DNA from: an uncultured Neisseriaceae bacterium
GTDB lineage: Bacteria > Pseudomonadota > Gammaproteobacteria > Burkholderiales > UBA11063
Length of the DNA: 27,929 bases
Reading direction: 5' to 3'
Assembly: GCA_937952895.1 (NCBI GenBank)
Contig: CALFYC010000044.1
Span: 1 to 27,929, forward strand
Below, piece by piece: positions 8,720 to 15,540 of this stretch. Position numbers and translations under genes: made by a program. A model generated the notes under the pieces. That model made no database searches and was not told the DNA's origin. It worked only from the letters and a program-made list of their open reading frames with translations. Numbering within the stretch: position 1 is the first letter of the stretch; each line of letters begins with the position of its first letter.

Positions 8720-8790
8720 CAAGGACATTTAGTTATGTCAATGTGTCTTATATTTAGCAAGGTTTTTGGTGAGTGGTTTAACTAATCAGG

Positions 8791-8796
8791 TATAAT
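8791..8796 (+). promoter_or_regulatory. Candidate -10 element of acnA
   Basis: A perfect TATAAT sits 34 bases before the acnA ATG. The best upstream hexamer is TTGGTG at 8766-8771 with a long 19-base spacer, so the -35 is weak and an activator may be needed. An AGGTGA ribosome-binding site (8821-8826) precedes the start. Confidence 0.45.
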
Positions 8797-8830
8797 AATG
8801 GCGAAATAAAGAATTTTTATAGGTGATGAT

Positions 8831-11527
8831 ATGCATAATTTATTTGATACTAAAGCAAGTTTGACAACAAAGAGTGGCAAACAATATACTTATTATTCAT
8901 TGCCAGCACTTGCAAAACAAGGGTTTAATTTAAAAAAATTACCCGTTTCAATTCGTATTGTATTAGAGGCTGTATTAAGAAACTTTGATGGAGTTAAAAT
9001 TAACGAAAAGCACGTTAAAGAATTAGCTTCTTGGCAAGCAAAAAGCCCGAGAACTGAAGAAATTCCCTTTGTGGTTGCCCGTGTGGTATTACAAGATTTT
9101 ACTGGGGTTCCTCTTTTATGTGATTTAGCAGCTATGAGAAATGTTGCGCAAAAATTAGGTAAAGATCCAAAAGTGGTAGAACCATTAGTTCCAGTAGATT
9201 TAGTGGTTGACCATTCAGTCCAAGTAGATGCTTATGGAACTCCTGACGCTCTTCGTTTTAATATGGAATTAGAATTTCATAGGAACAAAGAACGTTACCA
9301 ATTTATGAAGTGGGGCATGCAAGCTTTTGATACTTTCGGAGTAGTTCCTCCTGGGGTTGGAATTGTACATCAAGTAAATTTAGAGCATTTTTTCTGTGGA
9401 TTACGTTCAAATGGGGATGTAATTTACCCAGATACATTAGTTGGAACTGATTCACATACAACAATGATTAATGGTGTTGGTGTTGTTGGTTGGGGTGTTG
9501 GTGGAATTGAAGCTGAAGCAGGAATGCTTGGTCAACCTGTTTATTTTTTAACGCCAGATGTGGTTGGGGTTGAATTAAAAGGTAAACTAAATGAAGGTGT
9601 GACAGCAACAGATTTGGTTTTAAATATTACAGAAATGCTTCGTCGAGAAAAAGTTGTAGGTAAATTTGTTGAGTATTTTGGTGAAGGGACTTCAACTTTA
9701 TCAGTAACTGATCGTGCGACAATTGCTAACATGGCACCAGAATATGGTGCAACAATGGGTTTTTTCCCAGCTGATGAAGCGACAGTTCGTTATATGAAGG
9801 CAACAGGTAAAACTGATGAAGAGATCGAACTTTTCGAAAAATATTTTAAAGCGCAAGAACTATTTGGTATACCCAAAGCTGGTGATATTGAATATTCAAC
9901 AACCCTATCATTAGATTTATCTACTATTAAACCGTCTTTAGCTGGCCCTAAGCGTCCGCAAGATCGAATTAATCTTGAAGATATGCAAAAAAGTTTTGAT
10001 GGCTTATTTAGTAAACCAATTAATGATAATGGTTTTAACAAAGACTCTCAAGAACTACATACACGTTATCCTACCAAATTAAACAATATTGATATTGGTC
10101 ATGGTGATGTATTAATCGCAGCAATTACTTCATGCACGAATACCTCAAACCCAAATGTATTACTTGCAGCTGGTTTATTAGCAAAAAAGGCTGTGGCTAA
10201 AGGTTTAAAGGTTCATCCTAGAGTTAAAACGTCATTAGCGCCAGGTTCACGAGTAGTTACAGAATATCTAGAGAAAGCTGGGCTACAGCAATCTTTGAAT
10301 GAACTAGGTTTTAATTTGGCTGGTTATGGCTGTACTACATGTATTGGAAATGCTGGGGATTTAAAACCAGAAATTAATGAAGTTATTACTGAACATGATG
10401 TGGTTGGTTGCGCTGTATTATCAGGGAACCGTAACTTTGAAGCTAGAATTCATCCGAATATTAAAGGTAATTTTTTAGCTTCACCTCCATTGGTTGTAGC
10501 TTTTGCTATTGCAGGTAGAGTAAACATTGATTTAACTAAAGAACCACTAGGGCAAGATGCAAATGGGAATCCTGTTTTTCTAAAAGATATTTGGCCAACT
10601 TCACATGAAGTTGCTGATCTATTACATTTAGCTCAAGATCCAGCAACATATAGAAGACTATATAGTGATTTAACTAAAGATCTTGATTTATGGAATAATA
10701 CCCAATCAGTTACAGGTAATGTATACACATGGCCTGAGTCAACTTACATTGCAGAGCCTCCATTTTTTGAAGGTTTTGGGATGAATTATGGTGATATCTC
10801 TGATATTAAAGGGGCTAAGCTATTGATAATCGGTGGTGATTCAGTAACAACTGATCATATATCACCAGCAGGTTCCTTCAAACCTACTACTCCAGCCGGT
10901 AAATATTTGGTTAGTCATGGGGTTGAACCTAAAGAATTTAATTCTTACGGTTCAAGACGTGGAAATCATGAAGTGATGTTACGCGGAACCTTTGCGAATG
11001 TTAGGTTTAAAAATTTGATGATTCCACCCAAAGATGATGGTGGACGAGTTGAAGGTGGTTATACAATTTATGAAGGTAATCAGGTTGATATTTATGATGC
11101 AGCAATGGCGTATATCAAAAATAATGTTCCAACAGTGATTTTTGCTGGAGAAGAATATGGAACGGGTAGTTCGCGAGATTGGGCTGCTAAAGGAACTCAG
11201 CTTTTGGGTGTGAAAGCAGTTATTGCTAAAAGTTTTGAACGTATCCATAGATCTAATTTAGTTGGTATGGGGGTATTACCACTACAATTTAAGGGGTCTG
11301 ATTCTGTGGATAGCCTAGAAATAAAGGGTGATGAAACCTTTGATATTGTTGGAGTTACTAATCAATTAAAGCCACAACAAGAGCTAACCTTAGTAATTAC
11401 TTATCCAAGCGGCGATAAAAAACAAGTTTCCGTGTTATGCAGAATTGATACGCCAATTGAAGTTGAGTACTATAAGCATGGTGGAATATTGCCATATGTG
11501 TTAAGACAGATAATCAGCAAAAATTAA
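8831..11527 (+). CDS. acnA: Aconitate hydratase A
   Basis: Aconitase interconverts citrate and isocitrate in the TCA cycle through a [4Fe-4S] cluster. The 898-residue protein is full length for the AcnA/IRP-type enzyme. The three cluster ligands are visible: Cys435 in T-S-C-T-N-T-S-N-P and Cys501/Cys504 in G-Y-G-C-T-T-C-I-G-N. Other signatures are L-V-G-T-D-S-H-T-T-M-I-N-G-V-G-V-V-G-W-G in domain 1, and in the C-terminal swivelling domain G-D-S-V-T-T-D-H-I-S-P-A-G and Y-G-T-G-S-S-R-D-W-A-A-K-G. It stands alone, with its own -10 element upstream and a hairpin terminator downstream, so it is probably a single-gene transcript. IRP-like RNA binding is known for some AcnA proteins, but nothing here tests it. 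Confidence 0.97.
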   Translation: MHNLFDTKASLTTKSGKQYTYYSLPALAKQGFNLKKLPVSIRIVLEAVLRNFDGVKINEKHVKELASWQAKSPRTEEIPFVVARVVLQDFTGVPLLCDLAAMRNVAQKLGKDPKVVEPLVPVDLVVDHSVQVDAYGTPDALRFNMELEFHRNKERYQFMKWGMQAFDTFGVVPPGVGIVHQVNLEHFFCGLRSNGDVIYPDTLVGTDSHTTMINGVGVVGWGVGGIEAEAGMLGQPVYFLTPDVVGVELKGKLNEGVTATDLVLNITEMLRREKVVGKFVEYFGEGTSTLSVTDRATIANMAPEYGATMGFFPADEATVRYMKATGKTDEEIELFEKYFKAQELFGIPKAGDIEYSTTLSLDLSTIKPSLAGPKRPQDRINLEDMQKSFDGLFSKPINDNGFNKDSQELHTRYPTKLNNIDIGHGDVLIAAITSCTNTSNPNVLLAAGLLAKKAVAKGLKVHPRVKTSLAPGSRVVTEYLEKAGLQQSLNELGFNLAGYGCTTCIGNAGDLKPEINEVITEHDVVGCAVLSGNRNFEARIHPNIKGNFLASPPLVVAFAIAGRVNIDLTKEPLGQDANGNPVFLKDIWPTSHEVADLLHLAQDPATYRRLYSDLTKDLDLWNNTQSVTGNVYTWPESTYIAEPPFFEGFGMNYGDISDIKGAKLLIIGGDSVTTDHISPAGSFKPTTPAGKYLVSHGVEPKEFNSYGSRRGNHEVMLRGTFANVRFKNLMIPPKDDGGRVEGGYTIYEGNQVDIYDAAMAYIKNNVPTVIFAGEEYGTGSSRDWAAKGTQLLGVKAVIAKSFERIHRSNLVGMGVLPLQFKGSDSVDSLEIKGDETFDIVGVTNQLKPQQELTLVITYPSGDKKQVSVLCRIDTPIEVEYYKHGGILPYVLRQIISKN

Positions 11528-11558
11528 TGATTGTTTTTTAGTTTAAACACAATAAATT

Positions 11559-11592
11559 AACAGGCCATATCTAAATTATGGCCTGTTTCTAT
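11559..11592 (+). terminator. Rho-independent terminator after acnA
   Basis: A perfect 10-base-pair stem (AACAGGCCAT at 11559-11568 with ATGGCCTGTT at 11578-11587), a 9-base loop, and a short U-rich run TTTCTATTT overlapping the end of the stem. It begins 31 bases after the acnA stop. Confidence 0.8.
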
Positions 11593-11698
11593 TTGTAAAA
11601 TTTGGTTCTCATCTGAAAAAAAATTCAGCGCAAAAAAGAAAAATAAATTGAAAAAAAACTATATATTCCCGTCATTATGTTAAAATAGAGCCTCAATG

Positions 11699-11735
11699 AC
11701 GTAATATTTACGTGTTCATGTACAATTAAGTACAT
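11699..11735 (+). promoter_or_regulatory. Tandem hairpins in the leader of the small exported protein gene
   Basis: Two adjacent perfect inverted repeats precede the start at 11753: ACGTAA/TTACGT (11699-11704 and 11708-11713, 3-base loop) and ATGTAC/GTACAT (11718-11723 and 11730-11735, 6-base loop). GGAG at 11742-11745 is the ribosome-binding site just downstream. Such paired stem-loops could stabilise the mRNA or bind a dimeric regulator. The 11-mer TATGTTAAAAT at 11676-11686 lies just upstream and may include a -10 element. Confidence 0.4.
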
Positions 11736-11752
11736 ATTTTTGGAGTAACATA

Positions 11753-11959
11753 ATGTTAAAAAAATTATTATTTCTTTCTTTGATGGTTGTTGGAGTTTCA
11801 GCATTCGCCGATGATGCATCATCTACAGCAAAATATAAAAACAATCCTACAGTAGGATCAAGACAAGCAAGTGCACAAATGTTTACTGTTCAACAAGATT
11901 TTACTAATAAAACTAAAAAGACTAAGAAAAAAGCTTCAATGGCTCATTCACAACATTGA
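11753..11959 (+). CDS. Small exported protein with N-P-T-V-G-S motif
   Basis: This 68-residue product starts with a clear signal peptide: K-K, then a hydrophobic core, then V-S-A-F-A with likely cleavage before D-D (residue 20). The mature part is about 49 residues. It contains N-N-P-T-V-G-S-R-Q-A-S-A-Q-M-F (residues 30-44) and ends in a lysine-rich tail (T-K-K-T-K-K-K). There are no cysteines, so it is likely a soluble periplasmic protein. The motif recurs in the lipoprotein encoded next (D-N-P-T-V-G-S-K-D-G-S-N-Q-L-F), so the two are probably diverged paralogs or share a partner. GGAG at 11742-11745 is the ribosome-binding site. I know no family for it. Its position before pal suggests an envelope role, which is inference. 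Confidence 0.7.
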   Translation: MLKKLLFLSLMVVGVSAFADDASSTAKYKNNPTVGSRQASAQMFTVQQDFTNKTKKTKKKASMAHSQH

Positions 11960-12057
11960 TTATAATTCCTAGTTTATTAAAAATAAATTTTATATTTTAT
12001 ACTAGTTAGTTCTATGTTAAAATCCACTTGTTATATTATACAAAAGGTAATATTGAA

Positions 12058-12267
12058 ATGATAAAAAGATCTCTTTTATTGATTGTGTTAATGTGTGGAT
12101 TAACTTCATGTGCATCTTGGTTTAGCAGTAGTTCTAATACTCCAGATGCAGATAATCCTACAGTTGGTTCAAAAGATGGTAGTAATCAGCTATTTGATAC
12201 AGGTCCTAATGCTTCCGCTCCAGTATCATCATCTGGCTCTAATGCATCAGCTCCGGTTTCGAATTAA
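12058..12267 (+). CDS. Small lipoprotein with N-P-T-V-G-S motif
   Basis: This 69-residue lipoprotein has the signal sequence M-I-K-R-S-L-L-L-I-V-L-M-C-G and a good lipobox L-T-S-C (Cys18). I start it at the ATG at 12058, not at the in-frame TTG at 12028, because AAAAGG (12042-12047) sits about 10 bases upstream and the signal peptide begins there. The mature part is Ser/Asn-rich, with D-N-P-T-V-G-S-K-D-G-S-N-Q-L-F in the middle, matching the preceding small protein at 10 of 13 core positions allowing K/R and M/L. It ends in two copies of N-A-S-A-P-V-S (coded at 12208-12228 and 12241-12261). Asp is absent directly after Cys18 (C-A-S), so the E. coli inner-membrane retention rule would not apply and an outer-membrane location is likely. 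Function unknown. Confidence 0.7.
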   Translation: MIKRSLLLIVLMCGLTSCASWFSSSSNTPDADNPTVGSKDGSNQLFDTGPNASAPVSSSGSNASAPVSN

Positions 12268-12315
12268 GAATTTAAATAACAGTTATATTTATAAAAAGTA
12301 CATAAGGAGTTAAAA

Positions 12316-12912
12316 ATGTTAAGAAATATAGTAATGGTAGCCGGGATGGGGGCTTTAATCGTATCCTGTTCAATGATGGGAAAAGATGCAGATCAACCTG
12401 TGGCATCAGCTCCAGCTGTTCAACCTGCGCCAACACCTGAACCTGCAAATGTTGAACCACCTGCACCTACTCCGGTAACTCCAGTTGTTTCAAATCACAA
12501 TAGTGTATATTTTGCATTTAATCAATATGATATCCGTGATGATTATAGAGGTATTATTAAAGCAAATAGTGATTATTTAACTGCACATGCAGATGCTAAA
12601 TTACAAGTTCAAGGTAATACCGATGATATTGGTTCAGTTGAATATAATTTATCATTAGGACAAAAACGTGCTGATGCTGTTAGACAAGCATTAGTTGCAG
12701 ATGGTGCTGATGGTAGTAAAATTGAAGCAGTGTCATATGGGAAATTAAAAGCTAAATATCCAAATGATAATGATGCAAATAGAGCTTCAAATCGTAGATC
12801 AGATATGGTATATAAATCAGGTAAGCCACAAGGTTATAGCTTAGATAATATGTCATTACCTATCGTAGATGGTAGCTTCTTTACTGGAACTGTTACTGAA
12901 GGTATCCAATAA
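12316..12912 (+). CDS. pal: Peptidoglycan-associated lipoprotein (Pal/OmpA-like)
   Basis: Pal-type proteins tether the outer membrane to peptidoglycan. The 198-residue product has a lipoprotein signal with I-V-S-C (Cys18), a Pro/Ala-rich linker to about residue 58, and an OmpA-like domain (about 60-157). In that domain V-Y-F-A-F-N-Q-Y-D-I, Q-G-N-T-D-D-I-G-S-V-E-Y-N-L-S-L-G-Q-K-R-A and A-S-N-R-R-S-D-M-V-Y are visible, including the Asp and Arg expected to hold diaminopimelate. The familiar T-D-E-R-G is T-D-D-I-G here. A tail of about 35 residues follows the domain (Y-K-S-G-K-P-Q-G-Y-S-L onward), longer than in classical Pal. AAGGAG (12304-12309) gives strong initiation. The cpoB-like gene follows by 2 bases, but tolQRAB is not adjacent, so an ordinary OmpA-family lipoprotein is the alternative. 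Confidence 0.82.
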   Translation: MLRNIVMVAGMGALIVSCSMMGKDADQPVASAPAVQPAPTPEPANVEPPAPTPVTPVVSNHNSVYFAFNQYDIRDDYRGIIKANSDYLTAHADAKLQVQGNTDDIGSVEYNLSLGQKRADAVRQALVADGADGSKIEAVSYGKLKAKYPNDNDANRASNRRSDMVYKSGKPQGYSLDNMSLPIVDGSFFTGTVTEGIQ

Positions 12913-12914
12913 TC

Positions 12915-13691
12915 ATGTTAAAAAGAAGTTTGTTGACAGCATTAGTTCTGTCAACAAATCTTTTGCTAGCTGGTTGTGCCGATGATCAGGCGCGTAGTCA
13001 GATTGCCGATACCAATATTAAACTATCTCAGCTTCAAGATAATATGGGAACACTTGATAAGCAGGTGTCTAACCAAAAGTTATTAGATATTCTCAATCGT
13101 TTAGATGACCTACAATCTCAAATTAATGAGATCAATGGGAATGTCAGTACATTAAAGCATAACCAAGATAATTATCATGATAATACCGATCAACTATATC
13201 AAAGTATTGATCAAAGATTAACTACTCTTGAAAAAGCTGCAGGAGTTATTAGTAAACCTCAAGCAAGTGGTGTGGTTGCAGCAGTTGCTCCAGTTGTTAC
13301 AACTCAAACGCCTAAAACTGAAAATAGCGCGGAATTAAAAACAGCAATAAAGAAAATTAAAGCTCATGATCTAAATGGAGCAATTCATGATCTTCGCAAT
13401 ATTATTAAAACTTCCGATAGTGATCTAAATAAAGCAAAAGCAAGATATTATTTATCTGTTGCATATGCGGCGAATGGGCAATATAAAGATGCTCTTATTA
13501 CAGCAAGAAATTTTGCAACTGATTACCCGCAAAGTGCTGATGTTCCAGATGCGATGCGAGTAATGTATATTTCCCAAATACAATTAGGTATGAAGAAATC
13601 AGCAGCAAAAACTGCAAGTTCTCTTCAAACTAAATACCCCAATAGCGATGCTAATAAAAAAGTACAAGCCGATCTAAATCAAAGTAATTAA
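12915..13691 (+). CDS. CpoB/YbgF-like lipoprotein with coiled coil and TPR region
   Basis: CpoB (YbgF) coordinates peptidoglycan synthesis with Tol-Pal constriction at division. The 258-residue product resembles it: a signal peptide with L-L-A-G-C (Cys21), a heptad-like coiled-coil region (about 28-110, rich in L-x-x-L and N/Q/D), a linker, and a C-terminal helical region (about 138-255) with TPR/YfiO-like repeats such as A-R-Y-Y-L-S-V-A-Y-A-A-N-G-Q-Y-K-D-A-L. E. coli CpoB is soluble and periplasmic, so the lipobox is a difference. It lies 2 bases after pal without a strong ribosome-binding site, which suggests translational coupling. I leave the symbol empty because tolB and the rest of the tol operon are not present to confirm orthology. 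Confidence 0.7.
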   Translation: MLKRSLLTALVLSTNLLLAGCADDQARSQIADTNIKLSQLQDNMGTLDKQVSNQKLLDILNRLDDLQSQINEINGNVSTLKHNQDNYHDNTDQLYQSIDQRLTTLEKAAGVISKPQASGVVAAVAPVVTTQTPKTENSAELKTAIKKIKAHDLNGAIHDLRNIIKTSDSDLNKAKARYYLSVAYAANGQYKDALITARNFATDYPQSADVPDAMRVMYISQIQLGMKKSAAKTASSLQTKYPNSDANKKVQADLNQSN

Positions 13692-13738
13692 TTTTTCTGA
13701 TTATATCGATGGACTCCTTTCCGGAAGCTCTAATCCTA

Positions 13739-13747
13739 TGATATACT
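13739..13747 (+). promoter_or_regulatory. Extended -10 promoter element before pdxJ
   Basis: TG-A-TATACT (TATACT at 13742-13747) forms an extended -10 about 38 bases before the pdxJ start. There is no good -35 match, as expected for extended -10 promoters. It suggests that pdxJ is transcribed separately from cpoB. Confidence 0.45.
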
Positions 13748-13784
13748 AATGCAAATGATATATAGATAATAATGAGGTATGAAG

Positions 13785-14501
13785 ATGGTACGTCTGGGAG
13801 TGAATATTGATCATATTGCCACCTTAAGAAATGCGCGTAATGAGCATTTTCCAGATGTGGTTGAAGCTGGTTTAGTTGTTGAAAATAGTGGTGCAGAATT
13901 AATTACGGTTCATTTGCGTGAAGATAGACGCCATATTCGTGATAATGATGTAATAGAGCTTAAAAAAAAATTAAAAATCCAACTAAATTTAGAAATGGCT
14001 TTAACAAGAGAAATGATGGACTTTGCACTAAATGTAAAACCTGATTTTATATGTTTGGTTCCAGAAAAAAGACATGAATTAACTACAGAAGGTGGGTTAA
14101 ATGTAATTGGCCATATCGAAGAAATTAAATCAGCCATAAAAATTTTTCATAATAAAGGTATTAAGGTATCACTGTTTGTTGATCCAGATGAAAAACAAAT
14201 ATTAGCAGCCAAAGAAGTTTTAGCTTATTCTATTGAAATTCATACTGGTGCATATGCTCAAATTTCTAATAATTATGAATTAAGTAAAGAATTTAAGCAG
14301 ATCAAACAAGCTTCAGAATTGGCACATTCTTTAGGTTTAGTGGTTAATTCTGGACATGGTTTAAATTATGAAAATGTAAAACCAATTGCTAATTTAGCCA
14401 ATATGCATGAATTGAATATTGGTTTTGCAATTGTAGCGCGAAGTATTTTTTATGGTTTGTCAGATTCAGTTATTCAAATGAAAAAACTTATCAATGGTTA
14501 G
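13785..14501 (+). CDS. pdxJ: Pyridoxine 5'-phosphate synthase
   Basis: PdxJ condenses 1-deoxyxylulose 5-phosphate with 3-amino-2-oxopropyl phosphate to make pyridoxine phosphate (DXP-dependent vitamin B6 route). I prefer the ATG at 13785 (238 residues, M-V-R-L-G-V-N-I-D-H-I-A-T-L-R-N-A-R) over the one at 13779, because GAGG (13774-13777) is 7 bases from the former and only 1 from the latter. TIM-barrel signatures include V-H-L-R-E-D-R-R-H-I, N-L-E-M-A-L-T, L-V-P-E-K-R-H-E-L-T-T-E-G-G, E-I-H-T-G-A-Y-A, N-S-G-H-G-L-N-Y and L-N-I-G-F-A-I-V-A-R-S. It is the first gene of a run pdxJ, LysE-type exporter, acpS. In many beta- and gammaproteobacteria pdxJ and acpS are directly adjacent. Confidence 0.96.
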   Translation: MVRLGVNIDHIATLRNARNEHFPDVVEAGLVVENSGAELITVHLREDRRHIRDNDVIELKKKLKIQLNLEMALTREMMDFALNVKPDFICLVPEKRHELTTEGGLNVIGHIEEIKSAIKIFHNKGIKVSLFVDPDEKQILAAKEVLAYSIEIHTGAYAQISNNYELSKEFKQIKQASELAHSLGLVVNSGHGLNYENVKPIANLANMHELNIGFAIVARSIFYGLSDSVIQMKKLING

Positions 14502-14504
14502 TTT

Positions 14505-15119
14505 ATGATTAATAATATTGGAATTATATTTAGTGGTCTTTTATTTGTAGTTGCAATTGTATCTGGTATTGGACCGCAAAATTTAAATGTAATTAGCCAT
14601 GCAATTAAAAAAAACCATTCTTATTGGGTAGCTACAACATGTTTTTTGTCCGATATAATTTTAATTGTAGCAGGCAGCATTGGGTTAGATATTGCGTACT
14701 CCAAGCATGTAATCTTATTCATTAATATTATTGGTGCAATCTTCATCAGTATTTATTTAATTCAAAAAATTTGGGATTTAGTCTTTAAAAAGCATGTTTT
14801 AAAAATCGAAAACCAAGTTTTAACGGTAAAACAATCAGTTATACGAGCACTTATTTTAACATGGTTAAATCCATTGGTATTTATTGATACAATAATAGTA
14901 ATTGGTGGAACTGCAAGTCACTATGATGGTGTCGAGCTTTTATGTTTTATAATTGGTGCCGTTTTAGGTGATGCGCTATGGCTTTTTTCTATAACTTTAA
15001 TTGCCGCTTCATTTTCACATAAATTGAATAATCGTTTAGTTTGGTTATTTTTGGATGGATTAACAATTTTAATCTTAATTTTTATTTTGTATAAAACTAT
15101 GGGATATATCGTAGGATGA
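14505..15119 (+). CDS. LysE/ArgO-type amino acid exporter
   Basis: This 204-residue membrane protein has about six hydrophobic segments and the LysE-superfamily signatures G-I-G-P-Q-N near the N-terminus (about 22-27) and T-W-L-N-P-L-V-F-I-D-T in the middle. The second closely follows the pattern of the ArgO/LysE branch (W-L-N-P-x-x-x-x-D-T), whose members export arginine or lysine. It sits 3 bases after pdxJ, and its stop overlaps the acpS start (ATGA), so all three are likely one transcript. It is an insertion relative to the usual pdxJ-acpS pair. The substrate cannot be decided from sequence alone. The dedicated LysG/ArgP-type regulator often found next to LysE exporters is absent here. 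Confidence 0.85.
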   Translation: MINNIGIIFSGLLFVVAIVSGIGPQNLNVISHAIKKNHSYWVATTCFLSDIILIVAGSIGLDIAYSKHVILFINIIGAIFISIYLIQKIWDLVFKKHVLKIENQVLTVKQSVIRALILTWLNPLVFIDTIIVIGGTASHYDGVELLCFIIGAVLGDALWLFSITLIAASFSHKLNNRLVWLFLDGLTILILIFILYKTMGYIVG

Positions 15120-15493
15120 TTTTTGCAATTGGGCATGATATTGTTCAAAATGATAGGATTAAAAGGCTATATGATTTATATGGCGAACAGTTTATTAAAA
15201 GAATCCTATCAGATGATGAACAAAATATTTTAAAAAATCATAATGCTAAAAGTTATTTTATAGCAAAAAGATTTGCAGCAAAAGAGGCATTTGCTAAGGC
15301 TTGTGGTATAGGTTTTAGAGCACCAATTTTGATGCCAGATATTACAGTTATAAATGATGAGATGGGGAAACCTGTATTCAATTTTAATTATGCAATAACT
15401 AAATGGTTAAAGGAACGTAATATATTAAATTGTCATGTATCCTTAAGTGATGAGTTAAATATGTCAAGTGCGGTAGTTATTTTAGAAAAATAA
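15116..15493 (+). CDS. acpS: Holo-[acyl-carrier-protein] synthase
   Basis: AcpS transfers 4'-phosphopantetheine from CoA to the serine of acyl carrier protein, activating fatty acid synthesis. The 125-residue length is normal. The two metal-binding motifs are present: I-G-H-D-I-V with Asp8, and F-A-A-K-E-A-F-A-K-A with Glu57. The substrate loop G-I-G-F-R follows. The start codon overlaps the stop of the LysE-type gene. The usual G-x-D start motif reads G-H-D here, an accepted variation. Confidence 0.95.
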   Translation: MIFAIGHDIVQNDRIKRLYDLYGEQFIKRILSDDEQNILKNHNAKSYFIAKRFAAKEAFAKACGIGFRAPILMPDITVINDEMGKPVFNFNYAITKWLKERNILNCHVSLSDELNMSSAVVILEK

Positions 15494-15540
15494 GACTAAT
15501 AAAATTAAAGATTAACTATAAATATTTAGCTGTTTTTATT

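Noticed and set aside
11753..12267. Toxin-antitoxin or bacteriocin interpretation of the two small genes
   Set aside because: Both have ordinary Sec or lipoprotein signals and lack a DNA-binding or double-glycine leader feature. The envelope setting explains them better.
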